Made by a program: the position numbers and the translations under genes. Positions 28,949-38,232 of a stretch of DNA of 64,000 bases are shown here, in pieces; the first letter of the stretch is position 1, and every line of letters begins with the position of its first letter. The notes beneath the pieces are model-generated. The model saw only the letters and a program-made list of their open reading frames with translations. It had not been told where the DNA came from and ran no database searches. Location: contig NZ_CP067420.1 in NCBI RefSeq assembly GCF_016653635.2, positions 3,321,501 to 3,385,500 of the forward strand, written 5' to 3'. The DNA is from Skermanella sp. TT6 (GTDB taxonomy: Bacteria; Pseudomonadota; Alphaproteobacteria; Azospirillales; Azospirillaceae).

Positions 28949-29740
28949 ATGGAACTGGGTCTGAAATCGCGGGTCGTGATGATCACCGGCCCCGCGAAAG
29001 GAATGGGCGAGGCCGTCACCCTGGCCTTCGCCGCCGAGGGCTGCCGGCTGGCGCTGGTCGGGCGCGACCTCGACGCGATCGAGCCGGTCGCCGCCAAGGT
29101 CCGGGCGCTGGGCGCGGAGGCGATCGTGATCCCCTGCGACATCACCGACGGGGCGCACTGCGCCGGGGCGGCCGAGCGGACGCTCGCGGCGTTCGGCCGG
29201 ATCGACGTTCTGGTCAACGTGGCGGGCGGCTCCGGCCCGGTCGGCAAGACCGGCTGGGAGACCACCCGCGAGGAGTTCGACGAGATCGTCGAGCTGAACA
29301 TGGCGGGCTGCTTCAACACCATGAGCGCCGTCATGCCGACCTTCATCGACCAGCGCTACGGCAAGGTCGTCAACGTGGGCGGCACGTTCGGGATGCGCGG
29401 CCGGGCCGGCCGGATGGCCTATTCGGCGTCCAAGTGGGGCCTGCGCGGCATCACCAAGTCCTTCGCCCTGGAGGCCGGCCCCTACAACGTCAACGTCAAC
29501 TGCGTGGCGCCCGGCATGGTCGAGGGGCCGCGCTTCCGCGGCAAGGTCGTGCCGGAGATGGCCCGGCGGCTGGGCATCACCGAGGAGGAGGCGGCCGAGC
29601 GGCACGCCGCCGACTACGCGCTGCGCCGGGTCTCCACCGGCGAGGACGTGGCCAAGGCGTGCCTCTTCCTCGCCAGCGACGCGGCCCGCCAGATCACCGG
29701 CGTCGATTTGCCGGTCGACGGCGGCTGGGCCTCCCTCTGA
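28949..29740 (+). CDS. SDR-family oxidoreductase
   Basis: This is a 263-residue classical short-chain dehydrogenase. The cofactor motif is TGPAKGMGEAV (TGxxxGxG, residues 14-22), followed by the NVAG strand (LVNVAGGSG). The catalytic triad is GGTFGMRGRAGRMAYSASKW, where YSASK supplies Tyr and Lys. The usual catalytic serine position reads as G or T near NVGGTFG, which is unusual and may alter activity. The C-terminus ITGVDLPVDGGWASL is typical. It lies 14 bp after the binding protein. It probably oxidises or reduces a ring intermediate; the substrate is inference. Confidence 0.88.
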   Translation: MELGLKSRVVMITGPAKGMGEAVTLAFAAEGCRLALVGRDLDAIEPVAAKVRALGAEAIVIPCDITDGAHCAGAAERTLAAFGRIDVLVNVAGGSGPVGKTGWETTREEFDEIVELNMAGCFNTMSAVMPTFIDQRYGKVVNVGGTFGMRGRAGRMAYSASKWGLRGITKSFALEAGPYNVNVNCVAPGMVEGPRFRGKVVPEMARRLGITEEEAAERHAADYALRRVSTGEDVAKACLFLASDAARQITGVDLPVDGGWASL

Positions 29741-29757
29741 CACAGGACGACAGGATC

Positions 29758-31206
29758 ATGGAAACCGCGAAGACCCTCGCCGACCTCGTCATCACGGGCG
29801 GCACCATCGTCACCGAGCAGGCCGGCTTCAGGGGCGCCGTCGCCGTCAAGGACGGCCGCATCCTGGCTGTCGGCGCCGACGAGTCCATGCCGGCCGCGCG
29901 GGAGACCTTCGACGCGACCGGCCTGCACCTGCTGCCCGGCGCGATCGACGCCCACGTCCATTTCCGCGAACCGGGCTACACCCACAAGGAGGACTGGCGG
30001 ACCGGCACCGCCGCGGCGGCCATGGGCGGGGTCACCACCGTCTTCGAGATGCCCAACACCGACCCGCCGACCGGCACCGTCGAGGCGCTGGGGATCAAGC
30101 AGCGGGCGGCGGCGAAGGCGCACGTGGACTACGGCCTGTACGGCCTGCTGGCCGAGGACAACCTGGACCAGCTCGACGGCCTGGTCGCGGGCGGCGTCGC
30201 CGCGTTCAAGTGCTTCATGGGCAATACGTTCGGCAACCTGCCCTCGCCCTCCACCGGGGCCATGCTGGAAGGCTTCGAGATCATCGCGCGGCACGGGCTG
30301 CGCATCTCGCTCCACGCCGAGACCGCCTCCATTATGGCGTGGCGCCAGCGGAAGCTGATGGCCGCCGGCCGGCGCGACCCGCTGGCCCACCTGGCGTCGC
30401 GCCCCGCCGTGGTCGCGACCGAGGCGGTGTCGCGCGCCGCGATCCTGGCGGAATGGACCGGCGCCCGCATCCATGTCCTGCACATCTCCTCCGGCGACGA
30501 GCTGAGGCCGCTGCGGGAGGCGAAGGCGCGCGGGGTGGACATCACCGGCGAGACCTGCCCGCACTACCTGCTGTTCGACGAGCGGGCCTATGGGGACCTG
30601 GGCTCGATCATCCGGGTCAACCCGCCGGTCCGCGAACAGCACCACCAGCGGGCCCTGTGGGAGGGCCTGCGCGACGGCACGATCGACATGATCGCGACCG
30701 ACCACGCGCCGCACGACCCCGCGGAGAAGGTGCGCGACGACATCTGGACGGCCGATTGCGGCTTCCCCGGCGTCGAGACCCAGATGGCGCTGATGCTGAC
30801 CCAGGTGAACGCCGGCCGGCTGTCGCTGAGCGATTATGTCCGGCTGTCCTCGACGGCGCCGGCGAAGGCGTTCGGCCTACATCCCCGCAAGGGCGCGATC
30901 GTCCCCGGCGCCGATGCCGACCTGGCGCTGGTGGACATGGCCCGGCGCGAGACGATCCGGGCCGAGGCGCTGCATTCCCGCGGCAGGATCACGCCGTTCG
31001 AGGGGTTCGAGACCGTGGGGGCGCCGGTGCACACCCTGGTGCGCGGCCGCTTCGTCATGCGCGACCGCCGGCTGGTCGAGGATTCCGTCGGATGGGGCCT
31101 GTCGGTCGGCCGCATCCAGTCCATGCCCGAGCCGCAGCCCCGCCACGTCGAGGAAACCACCGCGGCGATCACCCGCACCCTTCCGCCGGCCCGGGCGGCC
31201 GAGTGA
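29758..31206 (+). CDS. Allantoinase/hydantoinase-like cyclic amidohydrolase
   Basis: This is a 482-residue enzyme of the dihydroorotase/allantoinase family, which hydrolyses cyclic amide rings. The metal ligands are intact: H66-x-H68 (DAHVHFREPGYTHKEDW), carbamylated lysine K151 (AAFKCFMGNTFGN), H186 (ISLHAET), H242 (HVLHISSGDE) and D315 (MIATDHAPHDP). The cysteine in place of the usual residue beside the lysine follows allantoinases. ATG 29758 is preceded by AGGA. No purine or allantoin genes adjoin it, so a hydantoin or dihydropyrimidine-type ring formed in this pathway is likelier than allantoin. Confidence 0.9.
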   Translation: METAKTLADLVITGGTIVTEQAGFRGAVAVKDGRILAVGADESMPAARETFDATGLHLLPGAIDAHVHFREPGYTHKEDWRTGTAAAAMGGVTTVFEMPNTDPPTGTVEALGIKQRAAAKAHVDYGLYGLLAEDNLDQLDGLVAGGVAAFKCFMGNTFGNLPSPSTGAMLEGFEIIARHGLRISLHAETASIMAWRQRKLMAAGRRDPLAHLASRPAVVATEAVSRAAILAEWTGARIHVLHISSGDELRPLREAKARGVDITGETCPHYLLFDERAYGDLGSIIRVNPPVREQHHQRALWEGLRDGTIDMIATDHAPHDPAEKVRDDIWTADCGFPGVETQMALMLTQVNAGRLSLSDYVRLSSTAPAKAFGLHPRKGAIVPGADADLALVDMARRETIRAEALHSRGRITPFEGFETVGAPVHTLVRGRFVMRDRRLVEDSVGWGLSVGRIQSMPEPQPRHVEETTAAITRTLPPARAAE

Positions 31207-31226
31207 AGACGGATCCGAGGACACCC

Positions 31227-32102
31227 ATGAAAACGGCGAAATCACCCGCGCTGGTTCCGGTGCCGACGGTGCCGGAACCGGACCCGCGGCCCCCGCGCAG
31301 GCTGTTCATCGAGCTGGAACGGGTCACCGTCTCCTACGGCAAGGGACCGAGCGCCACCCAGGCCCTGGCCGAGATCTCGCTCCAGGCCGAGGAGGGCGAC
31401 TTCATCGCCCTGGTCGGGCCGTCGGGCTGCGGCAAGAGCACGATCCTGAAGCTGGTCGGCGACCTGCTGAAGGCGTCCGGCGGCCACGTCTTCGTGGCCG
31501 GGCGGGAGGTCGGGGCGCAGGACGTGCGGATCGGCATGGCCTTCCAGAACCCGACCCTGCTGCCCTGGCTGAGCATCCGCGACAACGTCATGTTGCCGCT
31601 CAAGATCGTGCAGCCCTTCCGGGCGGAGTGGAAGCGCAAGCGGCACGGCGAGTACCGCGACCGGGCCGAGGCCCTGCTCGCCAAGGTCGGCCTGGGCGGC
31701 TTCGGCGGCAAGTATCCCTGGCAGCTTTCCGGCGGCATGCAGCAGCGCGCCTCGCTGTGCCGGGCGCTGATCCACGAGCCCAACCTGCTGCTGCTGGACG
31801 AGCCGTTCGGCGCGCTGGACCAGTTCACCCGGGAGGAGCTTTGGGACATCCTCCAGACCCTGTGGATCGACGGCAAGCCGACCGTGCTCCTGGTCACCCA
31901 CGACCTGCGGGAGAGCGCCTTCCTGGCCAACCGCATCGTGGTGATGAGCGCCCGGCCCGGGCGGATCCTGGTGGACGAGCCGGTGGGATTCGCCCGCCCC
32001 CGCACGCTGGACACGACCTACCAGCCCGGATTCACCAACCTGACCCACAAGCTGCGGACCCTGATCGTCGAGGCCCGCACCGCGGCCGGAGGTACGCCAT
32101 GA
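31227..32102 (+). CDS. ABC transporter ATP-binding protein (nitrate/taurine/NMT1 type)
   Basis: This 291-residue ATPase energises uptake through the permease at 32099. Walker A is GPSGCGKST (64-72), the signature is LSGGMQQRASLCRAL, Walker B is LLLLDEPFGALD, and the switch histidine is in VLLVTHDLRES. The Q-loop is MAFQNPTLLPWL. The first 25 residues are a proline-rich extension. Its stop overlaps the permease start (ATGA), so the two are coupled. Confidence 0.95.
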   Translation: MKTAKSPALVPVPTVPEPDPRPPRRLFIELERVTVSYGKGPSATQALAEISLQAEEGDFIALVGPSGCGKSTILKLVGDLLKASGGHVFVAGREVGAQDVRIGMAFQNPTLLPWLSIRDNVMLPLKIVQPFRAEWKRKRHGEYRDRAEALLAKVGLGGFGGKYPWQLSGGMQQRASLCRALIHEPNLLLLDEPFGALDQFTREELWDILQTLWIDGKPTVLLVTHDLRESAFLANRIVVMSARPGRILVDEPVGFARPRTLDTTYQPGFTNLTHKLRTLIVEARTAAGGTP

Positions 32103-32872
32103 ACGGCCTGGACCGGGAGAAGATCGCGTCCGCCGCCCTGATCGCGGGCGTCTTCGTCGTGTGGGAGGTCGCCTGCCTGCTGTTCGGCATCAGCGAATAC
32201 GTCCTGCCCCGCCCGTCCCAGATCGTCCTGGTGCTGGTGGAGCGCTGGCCCGCCCTGATGCCGCACGCGGTGCAGACGCTCTACACCACGCTGGTCGGGT
32301 TCGCGCTCGGCGTCTCCGCCGGGGTGCTGATCGGGATGCTGATCGGCTCGTCCAGGCTGGCCTACAACGTGGCGTTCCCCCTGCTGGTGGGCTTCTCGTC
32401 CATCCCCAAGGTGGCGGTGGTGCCGATCTTCGTGCTGTGGTTCGGCGCCGGGACGGTGCCGGCGGTGCTCACGTCGATGATCATCTCGGTCTTCCCGGTG
32501 GTGGTGAACATGGCGACGGGGCTGGCGACCACCGAGCCGGAGCTGGAGGACGTGCTGCGCACCATGAAGGCGACCAAGCGCGACATCCTGCTGAACGTCG
32601 GCCTGCCGCGCGCCATGCCCTACCTTTTCGCCTCCCTCAAGGTCGCGGTGACCCTGTCCTTCGTCGGCACGGTGATCGCCGAGACGGTCGCGTCCAATCG
32701 GGGAATCGGCAACATGATGCTGATCGCCTCGTCCAACTTCAACGTCCCGCTGGTCTTCGCCGGGCTCTTCATCCTGGCCGGGCTGGGCATCGCGCTCTAC
32801 GTCGTCTTCTCGCTGATCGAGCGCCGCGTCACCGGCTGGGCCAACCGCAAGACCGAATTCGCGATGGGCTGA
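32099..32872 (+). CDS. ABC transporter permease (BPD_transp_1, NMT1 type)
   Basis: This is a 257-residue inner-membrane protein with about six hydrophobic helices, starting with IASAALIAGVFVVWEVACLL. The EAA-type coupling loop is ATTEPELEDVLRTMKATKRD followed by ILLNVGLPRAMPYLFASLKV. Conserved SSIPKVAVVPIFVLWFG is typical of SsuC/TauC/NMT1 permeases. It presumably serves both binding proteins of the operon. Confidence 0.95.
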   Translation: MNGLDREKIASAALIAGVFVVWEVACLLFGISEYVLPRPSQIVLVLVERWPALMPHAVQTLYTTLVGFALGVSAGVLIGMLIGSSRLAYNVAFPLLVGFSSIPKVAVVPIFVLWFGAGTVPAVLTSMIISVFPVVVNMATGLATTEPELEDVLRTMKATKRDILLNVGLPRAMPYLFASLKVAVTLSFVGTVIAETVASNRGIGNMMLIASSNFNVPLVFAGLFILAGLGIALYVVFSLIERRVTGWANRKTEFAMG

Positions 32873-32899
32873 GGCCCGCGCACAGCATCGGAGAACAGC

Positions 32900-33952
32900 A
32901 TGATCGACATCTCCCGCCGGGCCGCCCTGACGGCCGGACTCGGGCTCGCCCTGGTCCTTTCGCACCAGGCCGCTCCGGCCCAGGCCCAGCAGCCGACGCC
33001 GATCCGCTTCACGCTGGACTGGAAGTACCAGGGCATCCACGCCTGGTACTTCGTCGCCCGTGACAGGGGCTATTTCCGCGACGAGGGGCTTGATGTCACG
33101 ATCGACCAGGGCGAAGGGTCCGCCGCCACGGTCACCCGCATCATGTCCGGCGCCTACGACGCCGGGTTCGGCGACGTCAACGCCGTGATCCAGCAGGCGG
33201 CGCAGAGGCCGGACGAGGCGCCGGTGATGGTCTACCAGCTCTACAACCGCCCGCCCTTCGCGGTGCTGACCCCGAAGGACAGCGGGGTCGAGGACATGAA
33301 GGACCTTGCCGGCCGCAAGGTCGGCGGCCCGGCCGGCAGTGCCGCGACCCGGCTGCTTCCGGCGCTGCTGGCGCGGAACGGCGTCGCCGTGCCGTCGGTC
33401 GAGGTGCTGAACATGCAGCCGAACCTGCAGGAGCAGATGCTGATCCGCGGCGAGGTGGACGCCTCGCTGGTCTTCAACGTGACCAGCTACGTCAACCTGA
33501 TCCAGCAGGGACAGGACCCCGACGGGGATTTCCGGTGGCTGGACTATGCGGACCACGGGCTGGATCTCTATTCGAACGGCGTCATGGTGTCCCGGGACCT
33601 CGCCCGCGACAAGCCGGAGGCGGTGAAGGGGCTGGTCCGCGCGATCAACCGGGCGGTGCAGGACGTGATGGCCGACCCGGACATGGGCGTGAAGGCGCTG
33701 ACCGCGGTCGAGCCGCTGGTCGATGCCGGCAGCGAGGGACGCCGGCTGCGGTTCGCCTTCGACCGGTTGATGATCACGCCGGAAACGCGGGAGATCGGGC
33801 TGGGCGACGTGGACGACGCCCGGCTGGAGCGGTCCATCGACGTGATGGCCGCGGCCTACGACCTGCCGGCAAAGCCCGAGCCGTCGCAGGTGTTCGACCG
33901 GTCGTTCCTGCCGCCGCGGGACCGGCGTCTCGTCGTCGGCGCGGGGAATTGA
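32900..33952 (+). CDS. NMT1/THI5-type ABC transporter substrate-binding protein (second copy)
   Basis: This is a 350-residue protein with GGAG before the ATG. The N-terminus SRRAALTAGLGLALV looks like a twin-arginine signal, unlike the Sec-type signal of the first copy, and cleaves near AQAQ. The core LDWKYQGIHAWYFVARDRGY then FRDEGLDVTIDQGEGSAATV and YDAGFGDVNAVI parallels the protein at 27891. One ATPase-permease pair with two related receptors suggests two similar ligands or two affinities. Confidence 0.92.
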   Translation: MIDISRRAALTAGLGLALVLSHQAAPAQAQQPTPIRFTLDWKYQGIHAWYFVARDRGYFRDEGLDVTIDQGEGSAATVTRIMSGAYDAGFGDVNAVIQQAAQRPDEAPVMVYQLYNRPPFAVLTPKDSGVEDMKDLAGRKVGGPAGSAATRLLPALLARNGVAVPSVEVLNMQPNLQEQMLIRGEVDASLVFNVTSYVNLIQQGQDPDGDFRWLDYADHGLDLYSNGVMVSRDLARDKPEAVKGLVRAINRAVQDVMADPDMGVKALTAVEPLVDAGSEGRRLRFAFDRLMITPETREIGLGDVDDARLERSIDVMAAAYDLPAKPEPSQVFDRSFLPPRDRRLVVGAGN

Positions 33953-33960
33953 GGCCCGGC

Positions 33961-35406
33961 ATGACGGAAAGATCCATCGCCTGCATCGGCCTGCTCGAGG
34001 GCGGGGACTACGACCTGCGGGGGCCGTGCCGCCTCTCGCTGGACGGCGGCCGGATCGCCGGCGTCGCGGGGATCGACGGGGAGGCCGACCCGCTCTTCGC
34101 CCTGCCGGTGCCGGTCAACGCCCACGACCATGGCCGGCCGGTGCGGTCCAGTTCCTTCGGGGCGGCGGGCAAGCCGCTGGAACTCTGGCTCCAGTACCTG
34201 GCGCTGCTGCCGGCGGTGGACCCCTATCTGGCCGCCGCCGCTTCGCTGGGCCGCAGCGCCCTGGGCGGGGCCGGAGCCGTCATGGTCCACCATACGCGGG
34301 TGCAGGGGCTGACCCCCCTGCCCCGGGAAGCCGCCGAGGTCGCCCGCGCCGCCGCCGACATCGGGGTGCGGATCGGCTTCGCGGTGGCGATGAAGGACCG
34401 CAACCCGCTGGTCTACGGCCCGTCGGAGGAGGTGCTGGCCCTGCTGCCGGAGGACGCCCGCCGCGAGGTCGCCCGGCGGACCGGCACCGCCCCGATGTCC
34501 GTGGAGGACCAGATCCGCCTGGTCGAGGAGGTGGCCGGCGCCGCGGCCGGCGACATGGTGGACGTGCAGTATGGGCCGACCGGCGTCCAGTGGTGCACGC
34601 CCGGGCTGCTGCGCGCCGTCGCCGAGGCCTCCGCCCGGACCGGACGGCGGGTCCATATGCACTGCCTGGAGACGCGCTACCAGCGGGACTGGGCGGACCG
34701 GAACTTTCCCGAGGGAATGATCTCCTTCCTGAAGGGGATCGGACTTCTGTCGCCGCGCCTGACCCTGGCCCACTGCACCTGGGCGCGGCCGGAGGAGCTG
34801 GACCTGATCGCCGAATCAGGCGCCACGATCGCGGTCAACACGGGCTCCAACCTGGGCATCCGGTCGGGCATCGCGCCGGTGGCCGAGATGGTCGCGCGCG
34901 GCTGCAAGGTCGCCTTGGGACTGGACGGGCTGACGCTGGACGAGGACGACGACGCGCTGGGCGAGATGCGCCTCGCCAACGCGCTGCACCGCGGCTGGGG
35001 TTTCGACACGGCGATCGACGAGACGGCGATGCTGCGGATCGCCCTGGCCAACGGGCGCGCCGCGGTGACCGGGCGGGACGAGGGCGGCGCCATCGAACCG
35101 GGGGCGCCCGCCGACCTGCTGCTGCTCGACGCCGGGAAGCTGGATTCCGACCGGCTGGTGCCGGACCTGTCGCCGCGCGACCTGCTGTTCGCCCGGGCCG
35201 GCGCCGGCCATGTCGCCGAGGTGATCGTGGCGGGACGGACGATCGTGCGGCGGGGCAAGGTCACCGGAATCGACCACGACGCCGTCCAGGCCGAGCTGCT
35301 GGACCGGCTGCGCCACGGCATCCGCGGGAACGACGCCCTGCGGGCCGCGCTGCCGGAACTGGGCCGCGCGCTGCATCGTCATTTCGGGGCGGCACCCTGC
35401 TGCTGA
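33961..35406 (+). CDS. Amidohydrolase-superfamily deaminase-like enzyme
   Basis: This 481-residue enzyme belongs to the amidohydrolase group that includes cytosine deaminase and the AtzB/AtzC/TrzN-type ring hydrolases. The metal motif H-x-H is PVPVNAHDHGRP (HDH). Later ligands are in VHMHCLETRYQRDW, LTLAHCTWARPEE and GLDGLTLDEDDDALGEMRL. The final segment, GAIEPGAPADLLLLD, is the family's C-terminal beta-sandwich. It probably removes an exocyclic amino or other leaving group from an aromatic N-ring before ring opening by the next gene. The substrate is inferred from neighbours. The ribosome site is weak (GAGG). Confidence 0.8.
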   Translation: MTERSIACIGLLEGGDYDLRGPCRLSLDGGRIAGVAGIDGEADPLFALPVPVNAHDHGRPVRSSSFGAAGKPLELWLQYLALLPAVDPYLAAAASLGRSALGGAGAVMVHHTRVQGLTPLPREAAEVARAAADIGVRIGFAVAMKDRNPLVYGPSEEVLALLPEDARREVARRTGTAPMSVEDQIRLVEEVAGAAAGDMVDVQYGPTGVQWCTPGLLRAVAEASARTGRRVHMHCLETRYQRDWADRNFPEGMISFLKGIGLLSPRLTLAHCTWARPEELDLIAESGATIAVNTGSNLGIRSGIAPVAEMVARGCKVALGLDGLTLDEDDDALGEMRLANALHRGWGFDTAIDETAMLRIALANGRAAVTGRDEGGAIEPGAPADLLLLDAGKLDSDRLVPDLSPRDLLFARAGAGHVAEVIVAGRTIVRRGKVTGIDHDAVQAELLDRLRHGIRGNDALRAALPELGRALHRHFGAAPCC

Positions 35407-35438
35407 GCCGCATGACCAACGAAAGACCAGGAGACATC

Positions 35439-36548
35439 ATGGCATCAGGAATTCGCCCCGGCGTCGCGGTCCACCGCGTCGCGACGACCGGCCCCGACGA
35501 CGTCGCCGGGCTGGAACGGCTGGTCCGGGCGGGCGACCTGGACCCGGCCGGGATCGTCGCGATCCTGGGCAAGACGGAAGGCAACGGCTGCGTCAACGAC
35601 TTCAGCCGGGGCTTCGCGACCCAGAGCCTCAAGCTGTTCCTCCAGGGGCATGTAGGGCGGGAGGCGGCCGGGCGCGTCTGCCTGGTCATGTCCGGCGGGA
35701 CCGAGGGCGCGCTTTCCCCCCACTGGATCGTGTTCGAGCGCCGGGAGTCGGATGAGCCGGCGCACGGCCCGGCGCTCGCCATGGGAAGCGCCATCACCCC
35801 CGACCTGCCGCCCGAGCATCTGGGCCGCCGCGCCCAGGTGGAGATGGTCGCCCGGGGAGTTGCCGACGCCATGGAGCGGGCGGGCATCGCCGATCCGGCC
35901 GAGGTGCATTTCGTGCAGATAAAATGCCCGCTGCTGACGGCCGCCCGCGTCGCCGAGGCCGAGGCCCGGGGCAGCGCCACCGCCACGCGCGACACCCTCA
36001 AGTCCATGGGACTGTCGCGCGGCGCCAGCGCCCTGGGCGTCGCCGCGGCGCTGGGCGAACTGGCGATCGGGGAGATCCCCGACGATGCCATCGGCACGGA
36101 CATGGGCCTGTGGTCCGGGCGGGCCAGCACCTCCGCGGGGATCGAGCTGATGGGCCACGAGATCCTGGTGCTCGGCATGAGCCCGGACTGGACCGGCCCG
36201 CTCGCCATCGACCATGGGGTGATGCGGGACGCCGCCGACATCGGACCGGTGCGCGCGGCGCTGGCGCGGCTGGGCCTCGGTGCGAGCGGGCAGCTCGATG
36301 CGCCGGCAAGGGCGCGGGTCAGGGCCGTGCTCGCCAAGGCGGAGGCGTCGCGGACCGGCAACGTCCGGGGACTGCGGCACACGATGCTGGACGACAGCGA
36401 CATCTCGGCGACCCGGCACGCCCGCGCCTTCGTCGCCGGCGTGCTGGCCGGGACGGTCGGCATGACGGACCTGTTCGTCTCCGGCGGGGCCGAGCACCAG
36501 GGACCGGACGGCGGCGGACCGGTCGCGATCATCGCGGAGCGGGGCTGA
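35439..36548 (+). CDS. Ring-opening amidohydrolase (barbiturase / cyanuric acid hydrolase family)
   Basis: This 369-residue enzyme has the rare threefold 'toblerone' fold. Each of the three repeats supplies a Ser-Lys pair: K45 (GKTEGNGCVNDFSRG) with S85 (VMSGGTEGALSPHW), K162 (VQIKCPLL) with S193 (LSRGASALG), and K300 (VLAKAEAS) with S348 (FVSGGAEHQGPDGGG). Family members open barbituric acid to ureidomalonate or cyanuric acid to carboxybiuret; sequence alone does not tell me which. ATG 35439 has AGGAGA upstream; ATG 35412 would add 9 residues. The flanking deaminase-like, amidase and hydantoinase-like genes fit either pathway. All Ser-Lys pairs are intact. Confidence 0.93.
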   Translation: MASGIRPGVAVHRVATTGPDDVAGLERLVRAGDLDPAGIVAILGKTEGNGCVNDFSRGFATQSLKLFLQGHVGREAAGRVCLVMSGGTEGALSPHWIVFERRESDEPAHGPALAMGSAITPDLPPEHLGRRAQVEMVARGVADAMERAGIADPAEVHFVQIKCPLLTAARVAEAEARGSATATRDTLKSMGLSRGASALGVAAALGELAIGEIPDDAIGTDMGLWSGRASTSAGIELMGHEILVLGMSPDWTGPLAIDHGVMRDAADIGPVRAALARLGLGASGQLDAPARARVRAVLAKAEASRTGNVRGLRHTMLDDSDISATRHARAFVAGVLAGTVGMTDLFVSGGAEHQGPDGGGPVAIIAERG

Positions 36549-36552
36549 GCCG

Positions 36553-37512
36553 ATGGCCGACCGGATCGAACTCCTCCCCGAACCCGGAACGGTCCACTGG
36601 GGCCATTTCGACGCGGCGCTGGCACCGGTCGCCGAGATCGCCGGCGGCGACACCGTCGTCATCCATACCGTGAGCGGCGGCCGGGACGACCTGCCGCCGG
36701 CCGGCTCCGGCATGACGGTCCGGCCCGAGCACCGGCGCATCCATGACGCCGTCGCGCCGGACCTGGGGCCGCACATCATGACCGGCCCGGTCGCCGTCCG
36801 GGGGGCCGAACCGGGCGACGCGCTCCGGATCGAGGTCCTGGACGTGGCGCTGCGCGAGGACTGGGGCTTCAACCTGATCCGGCCGGGCGCCGGAACCCTG
36901 CCCGACCGGTTCCCCGATCACCGGCGGATCCACCTGCCGATCGACCGGGCCGCCGGGACGGTGCTGACGCCCTGGGGGCTGGAGATCCCGGCCCGCCCCT
37001 TCTTCGGCGTGATGGGCACCGCGCCGCCGCCACACCTGGGGCGGCTCACCTCGATCGTTCCCGGCGCCTTCGGCGGCAACATCGACAACAAGGAGCTGAC
37101 GGCAGGATCGGTCCTGTACCTGCCGGTCTGGACGGAGGGCGCGCTGTTCTCCGCCGGGGACGGCCACGCCGCCCAGGGCGACGGGGAGGTCTGCCTGACG
37201 GCGGTGGAGACCGGCCTGACCGGAACCTTCCGCATCGATCTGGTCAAGCGGGCGGGATTGTCGTTTCCCCGGGCGGAAACGCCGGGCCACCTCATCGCCA
37301 TGGGCTTCGACGAGGACCTGGACGAGGCCGCGCGCATGGCGCTGATCGAGATGATCGGGCTGATCACCGAACGCACCTCGCTGTCGGAGGAGGACGCCTA
37401 TCGGCTGTGCAGCCTTGCCGCCGACCTGCGCGTCACGCAATTGGTGAACCGGCGCAAGGGCATCCATGCCATGCTGGGACGCTGGGCGCTCGGAACGAAA
37501 CAAACCCCCTGA
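36553..37512 (+). CDS. Acetamidase/formamidase-family amidase
   Basis: This is a 319-residue protein of the FmdA/AmdA family, which hydrolyses small linear amides to ammonia and acid. Characteristic blocks are VHWGHFDAALAPV, HIMTGPVAVRGAEPGDALRI, FFGVMGTAPP, GAFGGNIDNKELTAGSVLYL and GDGHAAQGDGEVCLTAVET. It starts 4 bp after the ring-opening enzyme and is surely co-translated with it. It probably acts on the ureido or amide product of ring opening. Confidence 0.9.
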   Translation: MADRIELLPEPGTVHWGHFDAALAPVAEIAGGDTVVIHTVSGGRDDLPPAGSGMTVRPEHRRIHDAVAPDLGPHIMTGPVAVRGAEPGDALRIEVLDVALREDWGFNLIRPGAGTLPDRFPDHRRIHLPIDRAAGTVLTPWGLEIPARPFFGVMGTAPPPHLGRLTSIVPGAFGGNIDNKELTAGSVLYLPVWTEGALFSAGDGHAAQGDGEVCLTAVETGLTGTFRIDLVKRAGLSFPRAETPGHLIAMGFDEDLDEAARMALIEMIGLITERTSLSEEDAYRLCSLAADLRVTQLVNRRKGIHAMLGRWALGTKQTP

Positions 37513-37530
37513 CGGGGAGGAAGAGAGATC

Positions 37531-37944
37531 ATGGAAAAGCTTAAGGTCACCATCAACGAGATGGTCTTCGACGCGCGGCTGGAACTCCAGGCGGCGCCGA
37601 AGACCTGCGCCGCCTTCATCGAACGCCTGCCGTTCGACTCCCAGGTCGTCCATGTCCGCTGGAGCGGCGAGGGCGTCTGGATCCCGCTCGGCGACTACGA
37701 TTTCGGCGTGGGCTACGAGAACCATACCAGCTACCCGGCGCCGGGACAGATCATCCTGTATCCCGGCGGGATCAGCGAGACCGAGATCCTGCTGGCCTAT
37801 GGCGGCGTGCATTTCGCCAGCAAGATGGGTCAGCTGGCCGGCAACCACTTCATCACCCTGACCTCGGGACTGGAGAACCTGCCCGAGGTCGGCCGTCTCG
37901 CCCTGTGGCAGGGCGCCCAGAAGATCAGGTTCGAGGCGGCGTGA
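37531..37944 (+). CDS. DUF3830 family protein (cyclophilin-like fold)
   Basis: This 137-residue cytoplasmic protein is preceded by GGGGAGG. It matches the DUF3830 pattern: TCAAFIERLPF, VRWSGEGVWIPLGD, NHTSYPAPGQIILYPG, ETEILLAYGG. Genes of this family recur beside amidases and ABC transporters for N-compounds; biochemical function is not established to my knowledge. It ends the first operon, just before a hairpin. Confidence 0.85.
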   Translation: MEKLKVTINEMVFDARLELQAAPKTCAAFIERLPFDSQVVHVRWSGEGVWIPLGDYDFGVGYENHTSYPAPGQIILYPGGISETEILLAYGGVHFASKMGQLAGNHFITLTSGLENLPEVGRLALWQGAQKIRFEAA

Positions 37945-37950
37945 CGTGAA

Positions 37951-37987
37951 GCCCGGCTCCGCGGCGGCAAGGCCGCGGGGGCCGGGC
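37951..37987. terminator. GC-rich hairpin ending the first catabolic operon
   Basis: GCCCGGC-T-CCGCGGC pairs with GCCGCGG-G-GGCCGGGC around a short loop, starting 6 bp after the DUF3830 stop. No T-run follows. Confidence 0.6.
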
Positions 37988-38216
37988 CGGGGTCGCTGCA
38001 CATCCGGCGCCCAGTTTCCGCACCACATGCCGCGATGTTGGACAGAAGACGCCGGATCGGTCAGTTCCCGTTCCAGTCCTCGGATCCCCTGCACGCGATC
38101 CGGCAAATTGCATGAAATATAGCTTCCATATTGTTCGATCACGCAACTGATAATAACACGTCGGATCGCAACCGAACTCGTATTTCGTCCTGATCAGATC
38201 CATGAATGACACGCCT

Positions 38217-38232
38217 TGGCATGCGTTTTGCT
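38217..38232 (+). promoter_or_regulatory. Sigma-54 (-24/-12) promoter of the second ABC cassette
   Basis: TGGCATGCGTTTTGCT matches the RpoN consensus TGGCACG-N4-TTGC with one mismatch, with GG and GC correctly spaced. It lies 35 bp before the ATPase start at 38267, leaving room for a short leader with GAGGG. RpoN control usually means nitrogen (NtrC) regulation. I see no convincing NtrC pair upstream. The AT-rich stretch 38105-38160 could hold an activator site. Confidence 0.7.
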
